Shown here: positions 16,781 through 26,650 of the stretch, piece after piece
Numbering within the stretch: the first letter of the stretch is position 1
Layout: each line of letters opens with the position of its first letter
NCBI GenBank assembly: GCA_030426805.1
Contig: JAUHXU010000003.1
Location: 186,001 to 250,000 of the forward strand
Length of the DNA stretch: 64,000 bases
Direction: 5' to 3'
DNA from: a bacterium
GTDB taxonomy: Bacteria; Planctomycetota; JAFGQW01
The notes under the pieces: generated by a model
What the model saw: the letters and a program-made list of their open reading frames with translations, nothing else
Databases searched by the model: none
What the model was told of the DNA's origin: nothing
Made by a program: the position numbers and the translations under genes

Positions 16781-17803
16781 ATGCCACACTACGAGGTCCA
16801 TCCCGAAGACGAGATGCAGCTGTACCTGAAGGGTCTCGGTCGCAACGACGACGAGACGTTTCGCGAGTACATGGATACCGGCTTCGGCATTCGCTCCGCG
16901 ATCCGCGAGTTGTTGCAACGCGTCGGCCGCCCGCTCGCTCGAGTCGACTCGATGCTCGACTTCGCGTCCGGGCACGGTCGCGCGACGCGGTTTCTGCTCG
17001 AGGACGTGCCGGTCGATCGACTGACGATCAGCGACCTCTACCCGACCGCTGTCGCGTTTCAGCGAGAGTCGTTCGGCGTGCGAGCATTCGAGTCGCATAT
17101 GGACCCGGACGCGCTCGAGATCCCGGACCGTTACGACGTGATCACGTGCATCTCGCTATTCACGCACCTGCCGGAGTCGCTGTTCGAGCGCTGGCTCGGC
17201 AAGCTGCTCGCGGCGTGTCGCGACGACGGCGTGTTGTTGCTCACGACGGTCGTGCCGGATCAGCCGGGCGAGGACTACGAGTTCGAGGGCTATAGCGAGT
17301 CGCGCTCGATCGACACCGAGCTCTACGGTACGACGCGCGTATCGTTCGCCTGGGTCGATGACCTCCTCCGGCGCTCGTTCCCGGGGCGCGCAATCCTCGC
17401 CTACGCGCCACGCGGCCTCGTCGGGCATCAGGACATCTACGTGATCGGGCCCGCCGGCCCGGCGCTTCAACGCGTCGATCGGCTCGCGACGCCGCGCGTC
17501 GAGCTGGACCGGATCGACATCGAGGGGGACCGGCTGTTGCTCGCCGGCTGGGCGAGTTCGCTGACGCAACCGGCACCGGTCCGCACGATCACGATCCGGA
17601 TCGACGACCGCGACGACTGCGAGGTCCACTACGGACTCGAGCGCCCCGACGTCGTCGACGCGATCGGCAACCCCGGTGCGCTCAAGTGCGGTTTCCACGC
17701 AACGATGCCCTACGACGACTCAATGCGCGACGCGGTCGTGTCGATCGAAGTCGACGTACCCGGCGAGTTGCCGCGTCGCCGTCACTGGCGCGGAATCGGT
17801 TGA
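16781..17803 (+). CDS. SAM-dependent methyltransferase with C-terminal extension
   Basis: A 340-residue protein. Residues about 50-180 form a class I methyltransferase core, with motif I as L-D-F-A-S-G-H-G-R-A-T-R and an I-T-C-I-S-L-F-T-H-L-P motif where UbiE-like enzymes hold the substrate-facing helix. From about residue 235 a second, beta-rich region follows with no recognised motif (L-L-L-A-G-W-A-S, then C-G-F-H-A-T-M), perhaps a glycan-binding or dimerization domain as seen in some glycosyltransferase-associated methyltransferases. I chose ATG 16781 over an in-frame ATG at 16706 because a promoter-like element lies between the two. The gene stands alone between two secreted-protein genes. 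The substrate is unknown. Confidence 0.75.
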   Translation: MPHYEVHPEDEMQLYLKGLGRNDDETFREYMDTGFGIRSAIRELLQRVGRPLARVDSMLDFASGHGRATRFLLEDVPVDRLTISDLYPTAVAFQRESFGVRAFESHMDPDALEIPDRYDVITCISLFTHLPESLFERWLGKLLAACRDDGVLLLTTVVPDQPGEDYEFEGYSESRSIDTELYGTTRVSFAWVDDLLRRSFPGRAILAYAPRGLVGHQDIYVIGPAGPALQRVDRLATPRVELDRIDIEGDRLLLAGWASSLTQPAPVRTITIRIDDRDDCEVHYGLERPDVVDAIGNPGALKCGFHATMPYDDSMRDAVVSIEVDVPGELPRRRHWRGIG

Positions 17804-18055
17804 GCGATCAGCGCGCCGCCCCTCGGGCAGCAGCGGCTACCCGGGATCATCCCATCCTGCCTCGACCGAAGCCCTGACCGGACCGGGTTCCCGTTCGAGC
17901 GGTGATCGACGTCACGCCTTCGACACGTGCGTCACCGCGCCGCAACGATCGAGCGCCCACCGAATCACGCGCTGGGTCCACCGTGCTCGGAACGGCACGC
18001 GGCACGTCGCTTGCTGGGTGGGTGGCGACCGTTGGCCATTTCCGAGGAACCATGC

Positions 18056-19339
18056 ATGCAAACGATCAAGATCACGCTGGTGGCGGTTGCACTTGCGATG
18101 TCGAGCGACGTCGTGGCCGCACAGCTCGCGCCGGCGGACTACTTCATGCCGGGTGGAAGTCCCTCGTCTTCGCCTCACTGCTACGGGATCGCCGCGCTCT
18201 ATCGCGTCACTCCGACCGGCCTCGTAACGACACTCCAGAGCGTGGCCGGGCGAGTGGGGTGCTGGCCGCAAGCCCACCCCGTGGTCGACCCTGCGACAAA
18301 CACGATGGCGTCGGGGGTCGCCGGCGCCTTCTACCGGTTCGATACGTCGACAAACACGTTGCTCACGCAGCGATGGCTTCCACTCGTCTCCGGCGCGACA
18401 CGTCATCACGCGCTGGGAATCACCTGCATCAGCTACGGGACCCTGACGCAGATGAGCTACGACCTGTCGACGATTACGACGATCGGCACGCTCCCCGGCC
18501 AGACGCCCGTGGCGCCGATCTTGCATGGTCGGGACCTGTGGTCGGGCGACTACATCGTGTCCGACCTGTCCGGTACCATTCAGCTCGTCTCTCACGATGC
18601 ACGCGTTGCGCGACGGATCGGCGCGTACGCCGCCACGCCCGCGAGGATTCCTCCCATCGTCGTCCAAAGCCACATCGACGGCGACTTGCGGGTCGTCTCC
18701 GTGGGCAGCACTACGAACACGTTGTGGACACGAATCGACCCACGAACCGCTCAGTCCACGACACTCGCGACGTCCAGCGCAGGGATCATCGCGGCGACGT
18801 TCGAGTCGTCCTTCGGCAGCGGCGTCATCGAAGCGGTCTCGGCGGTGAGTTCCGCGTACTCCATCGCGACGCTGACGAGCAGCGGCGCGTTGATCGCAAC
18901 GCGGCCGATCAACGGTGCGCTGTTGGCGCTGCCGTCTGCGATGGTGCGAGCCGACGGCGGCGGTCTGATCGCGCAGCGTGTGTCGTCGCCGAATCGCTGG
19001 AGCCTGCGGCTACAATCGCGCACGGACGTCGGACGCGGCTACGTGATCGCCCTGTCCGCCACGGGGTTTTCGCCGGGAATCCGGGTCGGCGCGCGCACGG
19101 TGCCCCTCGTGCCGGACCCGCTCTTCGCGCTCTCGCTGAGCAACGGACTCGGGGCACTCTACACCGGGGGAATCGGCGTGCTACCGGCGACCGGGATCGC
19201 GACCGCGGTGCTCGATCTCCGTCGCTTCGGCAACGCGCTCTCCGGCGCGCGGATCTGGGCCGCAGCAGCAATCCTCGACCCGAACGCACCGAACGGTCTC
19301 GCGCGAGTCACGCGACCGGAAGTGCTGATCCTCGACTGA
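18056..19339 (+). CDS. Secreted propeller-like protein, family member b
   Basis: A 427-residue secreted protein with a signal peptide (M-Q-T-I-K-I-T-L, cleavage near V-V-A-A-Q at 22). The middle has serine- and threonine-rich beta strands with repeated T-T-L and T-I-G-T-L blocks like member a, but less regular. The last 100 residues (from about 325) are the shared C-terminal domain: G-Y-V-I-A-L-S, P-G-I-R-V-G, then V-P-D-P-L-F-A-L. GAGGA lies 7 nt before the ATG at 18056; a second ATG 4 nt earlier is out of frame. It precedes the SBBP protein gene by 104 nt in the same direction. No enzymatic motif was seen. Confidence 0.7.
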   Translation: MQTIKITLVAVALAMSSDVVAAQLAPADYFMPGGSPSSSPHCYGIAALYRVTPTGLVTTLQSVAGRVGCWPQAHPVVDPATNTMASGVAGAFYRFDTSTNTLLTQRWLPLVSGATRHHALGITCISYGTLTQMSYDLSTITTIGTLPGQTPVAPILHGRDLWSGDYIVSDLSGTIQLVSHDARVARRIGAYAATPARIPPIVVQSHIDGDLRVVSVGSTTNTLWTRIDPRTAQSTTLATSSAGIIAATFESSFGSGVIEAVSAVSSAYSIATLTSSGALIATRPINGALLALPSAMVRADGGGLIAQRVSSPNRWSLRLQSRTDVGRGYVIALSATGFSPGIRVGARTVPLVPDPLFALSLSNGLGALYTGGIGVLPATGIATAVLDLRRFGNALSGARIWAAAAILDPNAPNGLARVTRPEVLILD

Positions 19340-19443
19340 CCCACTCCTTGGACCGCCCCGGTCACGTCGCAGATCCGAGCGCGCGTCGCGGAGGCCCGGT
19401 ATACTCCGCACTGGGTTCGGAATCGGGTCGATGGAGGGTAGCC

Positions 19444-21915
19444 ATGCTTCGTCTTGCGATCACCGTCGCGCTTCTTCTCGCCGTCTCCGCGACGCTCGCA
19501 CCGGGGCAGTCGTCCCCCGGCGCCCCGGTTCGGAATCCGCTCGTCTTTCTCGAAAGCGGCGGGCGCATCGGCGGCGACACGTCGCACCTGCTGCACGCGG
19601 CTGACCGCACGCTCTTCTTCACGCCACGCGGCGTCACGTTCTCGCTCTTCGACCCCAGAGGGGAACGCGACGACGGATGGGCCTACCGGCTGGAGTTCGT
19701 GGGCGCGCGGCACGCTGCACCCGAAGTCGAAGCGTCGACGACGACGCGCTACAGCTACTTTCGCGGTGATCGAAGCAACTGGCGGACCGGGCTGCGCGCG
19801 TACCGCCGGCTCCGATACCGCGACGTGTGGCCGGACATCGATGTCGTCTTCCACACCGCGAATGGCCGCCTCGAGTACGACGTCGTCGTGCGGCCCGGCG
19901 GCGATCCGAGCGAAGCCGCGTTTCGCTACGTCGGCGTGGACGTTGCCCTGCGCGACGACGGCCGGCTCGCCGTCAATGCCGGCGGCCGCCGTTTCGAGGA
20001 CAGCGCGCCGATCACGTATCAGCAGGTCGATGGCCGCAAGCAGCCCGTCCCGTCGCGCTATCGCGTTCACACCGCTGAGCCCGACACGTTCGAGTTCGGT
20101 TTCGACGTCGGCGACTACGATGCCGCCCTCCCACTCGTCGTCGATCCGATCTTGCCCGTCTACTGCGGCTACATCGGTGGCGTGAACGACGACGACGCCT
20201 TCGGTTGCGCGGTCGATGCGAGCGGCTGTCTGTACGTGATGGGGCGCACGTTCAGTGGACCGACCAGCTTTCCGGCGACGACAGGGCCCCTCCTGAACCT
20301 ACGCGGATCGTCCGATGTGCACGTGGCGAAGGTCGCCGCCGACGGGAAATCGCTCGTCTACTGCGGATACATCGGGGGAAGCGCCCACGACACCGGATAC
20401 GGCTTGGCCCTCGACGCGCAGGGGCGCGCCTACGTGGTCGGCTATACGCGAAGTGGGGACTTCCCGGTCGTGCAGGGCCCCTATCTCCGGTTCAACGGTC
20501 AAGACGACGGGTTCGTCGTGCGCGTGAACGCCGCCGGCACGTCGCTCGACTATTCCGGATTCATCGGCGGCACGGCGAACGACTTCGCATCGAGCGTCGC
20601 CGTCGACGCGACGGGCCGCGCCTACGTTTGCGGCGCGACGAAGAGTAGCGAAGCGTCGTTTCCCGTCAAAGTCGGGCCGGTGCTTCGGCACCGGGGCGAT
20701 TACGATAGCTACATCGCATGCGTTGCGCCCGACGGCCGGCAGTTCGAGTGGTGCGGCTACGTCGGAGGCGCGCAGCGCGACCAGGCGTGGGGGATCGGGC
20801 TCACGACGGGCGGTGCCGCCGTGATCGTCGGGGCGACGACGAGTAGCGAGAGCACGTTCCCCGTCCGCCTCGGGCCGGACTTGACCTACAACGGGGGACG
20901 CGACGCGTTCGTCGCGATCGTCGCGAACGGCGGTGGCACGATTCTCGGTTGCGGCTACATCGGCGGAGGCGATCTGGACGACGCCCGCGCGGTCGCCGTG
21001 GACAGGAACGACGACATCTACCTCACCGGGTTCACACGCAGCCTGCGGGACGATCGCTTCCCGGTGCGGGTCGGCCCGCGGTTCCTGCCGGGCGGACCGA
21101 AGAGGCGGTCCATGGACGGCTTCGTCGCGAAGGTGAGCGGGGGCTCCGGGCAACTCGTCTACTGCGGCTACATCGGTAGCGAGGGGACCGAGACCGGCAA
21201 CACCATCGCGGTGAATGCGCGCGGGGAGGCCTACGTCGGGGGCTACGCGTCCGGCTCCCGGGCGTTCCCGCTGATCGTCGGACCGGTGTATCCGAACGCC
21301 GCGCCGAGCGGTTTCGTCGCGCGTGTCGCGGCCGACGGCAGCCGCTTTCATTCGATCGGACGATTCGGCGGCAACGGCTACGACGACGTCCGCGGGATCG
21401 CGCTCGACGCGACCGAGAACGTCTACATCACCGGCTACACGAGGTCGACGACGCCGAGTTTCCCCGCCGTGGTCGGGCCCGATCTGACGTTCAACGGGGG
21501 CCAGATCGGCGACGCGTTCGTGGCGAAACTCGAGCAAGTCGTGCTCGACGTGAACGGCACGCCCCGACCCGGCCGGATCGTAGCACTCGACATGATCGCG
21601 TCCGGCGATGCGGGACGCGCCTATCAAGTGGCGACGGCGCTCAACACGGGCCGCATTGCGATCGGTTCGCGCACGATCGGGCTCGCGCCGGACCCGTTGT
21701 TCGTCGCGACGATCAGCGGTACGCTCGGTCAGGTCTTCCGCAACTACAGCGGCACGATCGGTAGTGCGGGACGAGCCAGCGCGTCCATCCGAATCCCGCC
21801 ATCGACGGCCCTGATCGGCGTCGACTTCCACTCGGCGTTCGTCACATTCGACACCGCCGCGCCGTTCGGCGTGCAATCGGTGTCGAACGTCCGGTCGTTT
21901 CGCGTGATCCGATGA
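19444..21915 (+). CDS. Secreted SBBP-repeat beta-propeller protein
   Basis: An 823-residue protein with a signal peptide (1-22). Residues about 30-235 match the N-terminal region common to SBBP proteins (Y-S-Y-F-R-G, V-W-P-D-I-D-V-V-F-H, then L-P-L-V-V-D-P). Seven repeats follow, each opening with a variant of Y-C-G-Y-I-G-G and closing with G-x-T-x-S-x-x-F-P-V-x-x-G-P; they start near residues 240, 302, 375, 435, 503, 575 and 637. The shared C-terminal domain begins near 724 (D-P-L-F-V-A-T). Such proteins are extracellular propellers of unknown ligand. GGAGG lies 6-10 nt upstream of the ATG. A second protein of this type is at 45540-48002. A large ORF on the opposite strand is a shadow. Confidence 0.85.
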   Translation: MLRLAITVALLLAVSATLAPGQSSPGAPVRNPLVFLESGGRIGGDTSHLLHAADRTLFFTPRGVTFSLFDPRGERDDGWAYRLEFVGARHAAPEVEASTTTRYSYFRGDRSNWRTGLRAYRRLRYRDVWPDIDVVFHTANGRLEYDVVVRPGGDPSEAAFRYVGVDVALRDDGRLAVNAGGRRFEDSAPITYQQVDGRKQPVPSRYRVHTAEPDTFEFGFDVGDYDAALPLVVDPILPVYCGYIGGVNDDDAFGCAVDASGCLYVMGRTFSGPTSFPATTGPLLNLRGSSDVHVAKVAADGKSLVYCGYIGGSAHDTGYGLALDAQGRAYVVGYTRSGDFPVVQGPYLRFNGQDDGFVVRVNAAGTSLDYSGFIGGTANDFASSVAVDATGRAYVCGATKSSEASFPVKVGPVLRHRGDYDSYIACVAPDGRQFEWCGYVGGAQRDQAWGIGLTTGGAAVIVGATTSSESTFPVRLGPDLTYNGGRDAFVAIVANGGGTILGCGYIGGGDLDDARAVAVDRNDDIYLTGFTRSLRDDRFPVRVGPRFLPGGPKRRSMDGFVAKVSGGSGQLVYCGYIGSEGTETGNTIAVNARGEAYVGGYASGSRAFPLIVGPVYPNAAPSGFVARVAADGSRFHSIGRFGGNGYDDVRGIALDATENVYITGYTRSTTPSFPAVVGPDLTFNGGQIGDAFVAKLEQVVLDVNGTPRPGRIVALDMIASGDAGRAYQVATALNTGRIAIGSRTIGLAPDPLFVATISGTLGQVFRNYSGTIGSAGRASASIRIPPSTALIGVDFHSAFVTFDTAAPFGVQSVSNVRSFRVIR

Positions 21916-21976
21916 CCATCTCGCCGCGGCCGGCGTCGCCGCGTGGGGGTCGATGCTCGTCCCGTAGCCGGTTCGG

Positions 21977-24895
21977 TCACGACACGCGTCGGCCGGTCCA
22001 GCGTGGCAACGACACGAGCCCCACGATCGCGACCAGCGCGAGCGTGATGCCCAGCACCCAGCGACGCGGCGCGAAACGCAGCGTCACGACGTGCTCCCCC
22101 GCCGCGACCGGGATCGCGCGAAACGCGTAGTTGGCACGGAGGATCGGTGCCTCGGCGCCATCGACGCGAGCGGTCCAACCCGGATAGAACGTGTCGAGCA
22201 CGACGAGAAAGCCGTCGGCCGGGAACGAGACGCGCCACTCGAGGACCGCACCGTGCGACGACTCGCGGGTCGGGGACACCTGCGGTGGCGGCGCGTCGAC
22301 CGGAGGGCTCCCAGCGCCCGGATGGTCGGCGGACGCGACCCACACCGTCGCGCCGTCGCCGGTCGCGAGCGCGTCGAGGATCTCGTCCTGCGTGTCGCGC
22401 GTGCCGAGGGAGTAGACGCCGAAAGCGCGCGGCATCGCGTCGGGATTCTCGTACACGAGCACACCGGATCGCTCGTCGTCGAACCGCTGCACGAGCCCGG
22501 TCGGCTCGAGATAGGCCGCCTCGAGCGCCGCGTTTTCGACGCCGATGCTCAGCGAGACGCGCCGCGCCCCGAACCGCGACAGGTCGATGCGCACCTCCAG
22601 CGCCTCCGATCCCCCTGCCGTCGCCGACGCGAGCAGTGTCGCCGGCTTCCAGGAGAGCCCGACCTCCAACCGTCGCGACGCGTCGACGGAGCCCGTGATC
22701 GCGAGCCGACCCCGATCGGCATCCGGCAACGCGACGATGCCGTTGCGATCGAACCGTGCCGTCCGTCGACGATACGTCGACCCGTGCGCGGCCGATGCGA
22801 CGTCGACGCGACTGCCGTTCCACGTCACGTCGCGGATCTCGATCGCTCGCGAACCGGACCGGAACGCGAGATACGGGAGTCGCCCCGCCGCCGGCCGACT
22901 CCCCTCCAACGCCAAGTCGATCGTCGGCCCGGTCCCATGCGCGATCGTCGACAGCAGGCCGCCGGCATCGTCGAGCGCCCACACGCGGAGCGCGCCGGCG
23001 CGAGAGCGGTCGCGAGGCCGACCGCGCAAGACGAGGGTCGAACGATCGGCGCGAACCGGCACCGTGACGTCGCGTCGACCGGCGCGAAGCAGCGGCGTCG
23101 GAAACCCGTTCTTCGCGACGAAGCAGTGACGCACGCCGAGGAGCGTCAACGCCCGCTTCGGCACGCGCGAATCGTCGCGGATGTTCGGGAAGTAGTCGTA
23201 GGCGCGCGGGCTGTCGAAGAGCCGGCCGACCAGATCCGAGTAGATCCGAGGCTTCAGGGCGGCCGAGTAGCGCACGTCGCGCAGGCCGAACGCCGCGGCC
23301 GTGTTCGGGTAGAGCACCTTGTCGGGGGAATAGACGCGATGCGTCGCCGCGTCTGCCTCGACGGCACGGACGAAGTCGGGTTTCTCGAAGAGCGGGCCAC
23401 GCGCCGGATACACACGCGGGACGCTCCGCACCGCCTCGACGCACGGAACGAGCGCGACGAGAATGCTCGCGCCCCACGCGGTCCGCGCACGACGTCCCCG
23501 GCCCGCGAGCCCCCACGCGATCGCGAGACCGGCGACGACCGCACCGAACGCGAGCAACGGCGGCGACGCGTTCGCGGGCGTCGGCGCCAAGTTGAACAAG
23601 CCCGTCGCCCGCAGCCCGCCCGTGCGCCACAGGATCCAGTGCACGACGAAGATCGCGACGACGAGCAGCACCGCGATCGGCAGCCACGTCATCGCACGCG
23701 GGTTGCGCCGTCGGATTGCGTCGACACCGAATGCGGCGAGCAACGACGGAAACAACGCCAGGTAGGGCACGAGATACTTGTTCAGGTGGATCTGGTTCAG
23801 CACCGGCACGCGGGACAGTTCGCGGACGATCGGCACGCCGAAATAGACGCAGTAGACGACGACGAGCGCGAGCGCGCACGGGCCGACGATCCGGCGCGGA
23901 CCGACCGCGACCCCGACGACCGCGAGAATCCACCCACCGGACGCGATGCCGTACATCCCTCCGATCTCGCTCAGTTCGAGGCCGGTGTACGCCGACGCGT
24001 AGAAGCCGGGGACGAGCGTCGCGATCGCGAGTGGCCACGGCATCGCCTGCACGTGCGACACGGGCTCGTGGCTGTGGGTCGCGAGGGAGACGAACTCGAG
24101 GAACGGCAACAGCTGCGGCATCGCGAGGAGGCCGCCGCACGCGAACACCGTCACGACACGACACACCGCTGCGACGCGCGGCACTCCGGCGCCGAGGATC
24201 CGGACCGCCGCGTAGCCGCCACCGACGACGCACGCCAGGAACGACGACTCCGGGTTGCCGCCGACGAGCACGACGAAGACGCAGAGCGCCGCCCCGACGA
24301 TGTGCCGGCGCGCGCCGCGACACACCGCGCCGTCCAGCGCGAAGAGCAGCATCGGCACCATGCACTCGACCGCCGCGTTCGACAGGTTGCAGCCGGTGAC
24401 GAGGTAGCCGCAGAGCTGGTAGAAGACTCCGCCACAGAACGCCGCCACGATGCCGAGGCCGAGCGCGCGCAGGAGGAAGTAGGCGCCGACGCCGGCGATC
24501 AACAGGCGGCAGAGGTAGGCGAGGTCGATCCCCACTTCGAGCGGCTCGACGAGGAACAGCGCGTTCGGCGGGAACAGCAGTCCGGGCAGCAGACCCGCGA
24601 AGTAGGGCAGGCCGCACGCCTCGTGCGGCGACCAGGTCGGCACCTCGCCGTCGCGGAGGGCGGACAGCCGATACGGCAACGACGCCTCGTGGATCCAGCC
24701 GGGCCCGTACGGATCGAACAGCGGAACCGGCGCGGTCGGCGGTGTCGCGGGCTGGACGAACGGGATGTGGGGTGCCGACGCAATCGTGCGCCCCCCGAAC
24801 ACGACGCCGGGGAACGCGGCGACCAATACCGCAGCGAAGGCCACGATCGCCGCAGCCCCCTCCCGCCATCGCAAGACCCACCCGACCGGTGTCAT
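21977..24895 (-). CDS. YfhO-like multi-pass membrane protein
   Basis: A 972-residue protein with about 12 transmembrane segments in the first 520 residues and a soluble beta-rich region of about 400 residues before a final membrane helix near the C terminus. The early motif D-P-Y-G-P-G-W-I-H and the sequence L-P-Y-R-L-S-A-L-R-D-G-E-V-P-x-W-S-P are typical of the YfhO family, which is related to GT-C glycosyltransferases and is implicated in glycosylation of envelope polymers. The ATG at 24895 has a GGGAGG upstream. It is convergent with the SBBP protein gene and divergent from the secreted protein gene at 25118. The donor and acceptor are unknown. Confidence 0.8.
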   Translation of the reverse strand: MTPVGWVLRWREGAAAIVAFAAVLVAAFPGVVFGGRTIASAPHIPFVQPATPPTAPVPLFDPYGPGWIHEASLPYRLSALRDGEVPTWSPHEACGLPYFAGLLPGLLFPPNALFLVEPLEVGIDLAYLCRLLIAGVGAYFLLRALGLGIVAAFCGGVFYQLCGYLVTGCNLSNAAVECMVPMLLFALDGAVCRGARRHIVGAALCVFVVLVGGNPESSFLACVVGGGYAAVRILGAGVPRVAAVCRVVTVFACGGLLAMPQLLPFLEFVSLATHSHEPVSHVQAMPWPLAIATLVPGFYASAYTGLELSEIGGMYGIASGGWILAVVGVAVGPRRIVGPCALALVVVYCVYFGVPIVRELSRVPVLNQIHLNKYLVPYLALFPSLLAAFGVDAIRRRNPRAMTWLPIAVLLVVAIFVVHWILWRTGGLRATGLFNLAPTPANASPPLLAFGAVVAGLAIAWGLAGRGRRARTAWGASILVALVPCVEAVRSVPRVYPARGPLFEKPDFVRAVEADAATHRVYSPDKVLYPNTAAAFGLRDVRYSAALKPRIYSDLVGRLFDSPRAYDYFPNIRDDSRVPKRALTLLGVRHCFVAKNGFPTPLLRAGRRDVTVPVRADRSTLVLRGRPRDRSRAGALRVWALDDAGGLLSTIAHGTGPTIDLALEGSRPAAGRLPYLAFRSGSRAIEIRDVTWNGSRVDVASAAHGSTYRRRTARFDRNGIVALPDADRGRLAITGSVDASRRLEVGLSWKPATLLASATAGGSEALEVRIDLSRFGARRVSLSIGVENAALEAAYLEPTGLVQRFDDERSGVLVYENPDAMPRAFGVYSLGTRDTQDEILDALATGDGATVWVASADHPGAGSPPVDAPPPQVSPTRESSHGAVLEWRVSFPADGFLVVLDTFYPGWTARVDGAEAPILRANYAFRAIPVAAGEHVVTLRFAPRRWVLGITLALVAIVGLVSLPRWTGRRVS

Positions 24896-25117
24896 GCAGC
24901 CTCCCTCGCGCGGGCACCCGCTGCCCCTGCGCGGTGCATTCTACGGACGGGACCGGGGCGGTCCAGGGACGGGTGCACGGCCATCGACGCGGCCCGGCGG
25001 CAAAGAATCCGGAAAACCCATAGGGACGCCGGCACCCGTTTCCGCGGGAGGGATCGAGGCGGCTCCGGAACCGAGCCGCGGCCCCACATCATCGATTTCG
25101 CTCACGGAGATTCCCCG

Positions 25118-26314
25118 ATGAAGATGCTCTCCTGCGCCGCCGCGATGCTGGCGCTCGTCTCGCTCGCCCCGCTCGGCGCCGCCCAGCGGGGCTTCGACCA
25201 CTACCTCCTCGCCCAGGGCAACACGATGCTGAAGGTGAACCCGTCGACCGGTGTCGCGACGACGCTCGCGACGCTGTCGAGCGGCTCGTATGACAACGTG
25301 ACGATGGGAACGGGCAACCAGTATGCCCATGCGCTCGTGGTCAACGGCTCGACGAGCTACATCGTCCGCCTGCACCCCAACGGCGGCCAGACGACGCTCT
25401 CCTCGATCCCGACGAGCGGCCGCGCCAACGGCATCACGATGGACCAGGACGGCCGCTCGATCGTCTCGCTGAGCGACGGTCGCATCCTGTCGGTCTGGCT
25501 CGGCTCGAAGACGACGATCGCCCAGAGCGCCGGCATCTCGCCGAACGCGGTGTGCATGGACGACGACACCGGCGATTACGTCGTCGGTCGCTACCTGAAC
25601 TCGTCGAGCGGCAACCTGATCCGCGTCGACCGCGCGTCGGGCACGATGACGACGTTCGCCGGCACGCCGGGCGTCACCGGCTGCGACCACGACCAGTGGA
25701 CCGGCCGCTTCGTGATCACGACCCGCGCCGCGCCGCAGCTCCGGGTGCTGAACCGCAACGGCACCGTCCACACGACGAAGGCGTTCACGCACGACCTCGA
25801 AGGCGTCCAGGTCGACGACATCACCGGCCACGTGCACGTCTACGGCGGCGGCTTCCTCTACGAACTCGACGAGGCCCTCGGCACGGTGCGCACCCACGGC
25901 TCGTTCGGGTTCAACTCCGGCATGACGCTCTACGGCGCCCGCCTCATCACCGGCAACGGCACCGGCAAGCCCGGCAGCGTCTACACGGTGGACGGCGGCT
26001 TCACGAACCACCCGAACCAGTTCTACGCCGCGTCGCTCGGGATGAGCGGCCTGCGCCCCGGCTTCACGAGCGGCTCCGGCGCCCGGATCAACATCGCGCT
26101 CGACCCCCTCGTCTTCGCGACGATCGGCGGCCGTCTGCCGCTGTTCACGCAGCGCTTCGGCGCCTACACCGACGCGAGCGGCACGTTCAACGCCCGCTTC
26201 ACGATCCCCGACATCGGCAAGCCCTACCGCCTGACCTTCTCGACGAGCGTGCTCGACACGAGCGTCCCGGGCAACATCGTCCCCGCCCCGTCCCTGACGA
26301 TCAACGTCCGCTGA
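25118..26314 (+). CDS. Secreted NHL/SMP-30-like propeller protein, family member c
   Basis: A 398-residue paralogue of the protein at 12839-14047 with a signal peptide (1-22, ending G-A-A-Q). Shared blocks include V-A-T-T-L-A-T, I-T-M-D-Q-D-G-R, V-C-M-D-D-D-T-G-D-Y-V and V-D-D-I-T-G-H. The shared C-terminal domain starts near 301 (L-R-P-G-F, A-L-D-P-L-V-F-A-T). I chose ATG 25118 because it directly begins the signal peptide; the long open frame upstream is a GC-rich artefact. The last about 105 nt are duplicated at 35412-35506, beyond the two kinase genes. Function unknown; the product is probably exported. Confidence 0.8.
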   Translation: MKMLSCAAAMLALVSLAPLGAAQRGFDHYLLAQGNTMLKVNPSTGVATTLATLSSGSYDNVTMGTGNQYAHALVVNGSTSYIVRLHPNGGQTTLSSIPTSGRANGITMDQDGRSIVSLSDGRILSVWLGSKTTIAQSAGISPNAVCMDDDTGDYVVGRYLNSSSGNLIRVDRASGTMTTFAGTPGVTGCDHDQWTGRFVITTRAAPQLRVLNRNGTVHTTKAFTHDLEGVQVDDITGHVHVYGGGFLYELDEALGTVRTHGSFGFNSGMTLYGARLITGNGTGKPGSVYTVDGGFTNHPNQFYAASLGMSGLRPGFTSGSGARINIALDPLVFATIGGRLPLFTQRFGAYTDASGTFNARFTIPDIGKPYRLTFSTSVLDTSVPGNIVPAPSLTINVR

Positions 26315-26319
26315 TCGAC
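26210..26319 (+). repeat. Direct repeat flanking the kinase pair, left copy
   Basis: The 3' end of the secreted-protein gene plus five bases after its stop. The right copy is at 35412-35506. Outside a 15-nt gap the two differ at about 4 of 95 positions. The repeats bracket a segment of about 9.1 kb that holds both kinases. Confidence 0.85.
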
Positions 26320-26650
26320 ACGATCCGGGCAGCGGGTCGACCGAGCGTTACGACGCGGACGCTGTTGTGGGCACGGAGTGTATCGCGAGCGTCGCGGTCC
26401 CGCGGGCGCTCGCGGAGCCGACGTATCCGGTGATTGCCGCCAATCGAGAGGAGGGACAAGGCCTCGGCGTGGAGGTACGCTTCGACGGCCCGATCATCTG
26501 CGGCGATTGTCCGAAAGACGCTGCCATCCCGTAGTTGCCCCGGCGCCATCCCGTGCAGCTTGGAAGGCCAGGATCGAGCCCTGCCAGAACCCGCGAGTCG
26601 AGCGGTTTTTTTTGCGCATGATGCAGCGCTGGCCCTGCAGAAATCCCATC
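26315..26650. other. 336-bp leader region before the kinase operon
   Basis: No gene is supported here. The only striking element is CCGC-(7 nt)-GCGG at 26591-26605 followed by eight T (26606-26613), an unusual run for this GC-rich sequence. It may be a weak terminator or attenuator in the kinase leader. An in-frame ATG at 26618, just after the T-run, is an alternative kinase start. Confidence 0.4.
26591..26613 (+). terminator. Weak hairpin with T8 tract
   Basis: A 4-bp GC stem with a 7-nt loop is followed directly by eight T. The stem is short for a true intrinsic terminator. Its place 38 nt before the chosen kinase start would also suit an attenuator. Confidence 0.3.

Noticed and set aside
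22091-25117. Long in-frame extension upstream of the secreted protein at 25118
   Set aside because: It lies antisense to the YfhO-like gene, is arginine-rich, and the signal peptide begins exactly at ATG 25118.
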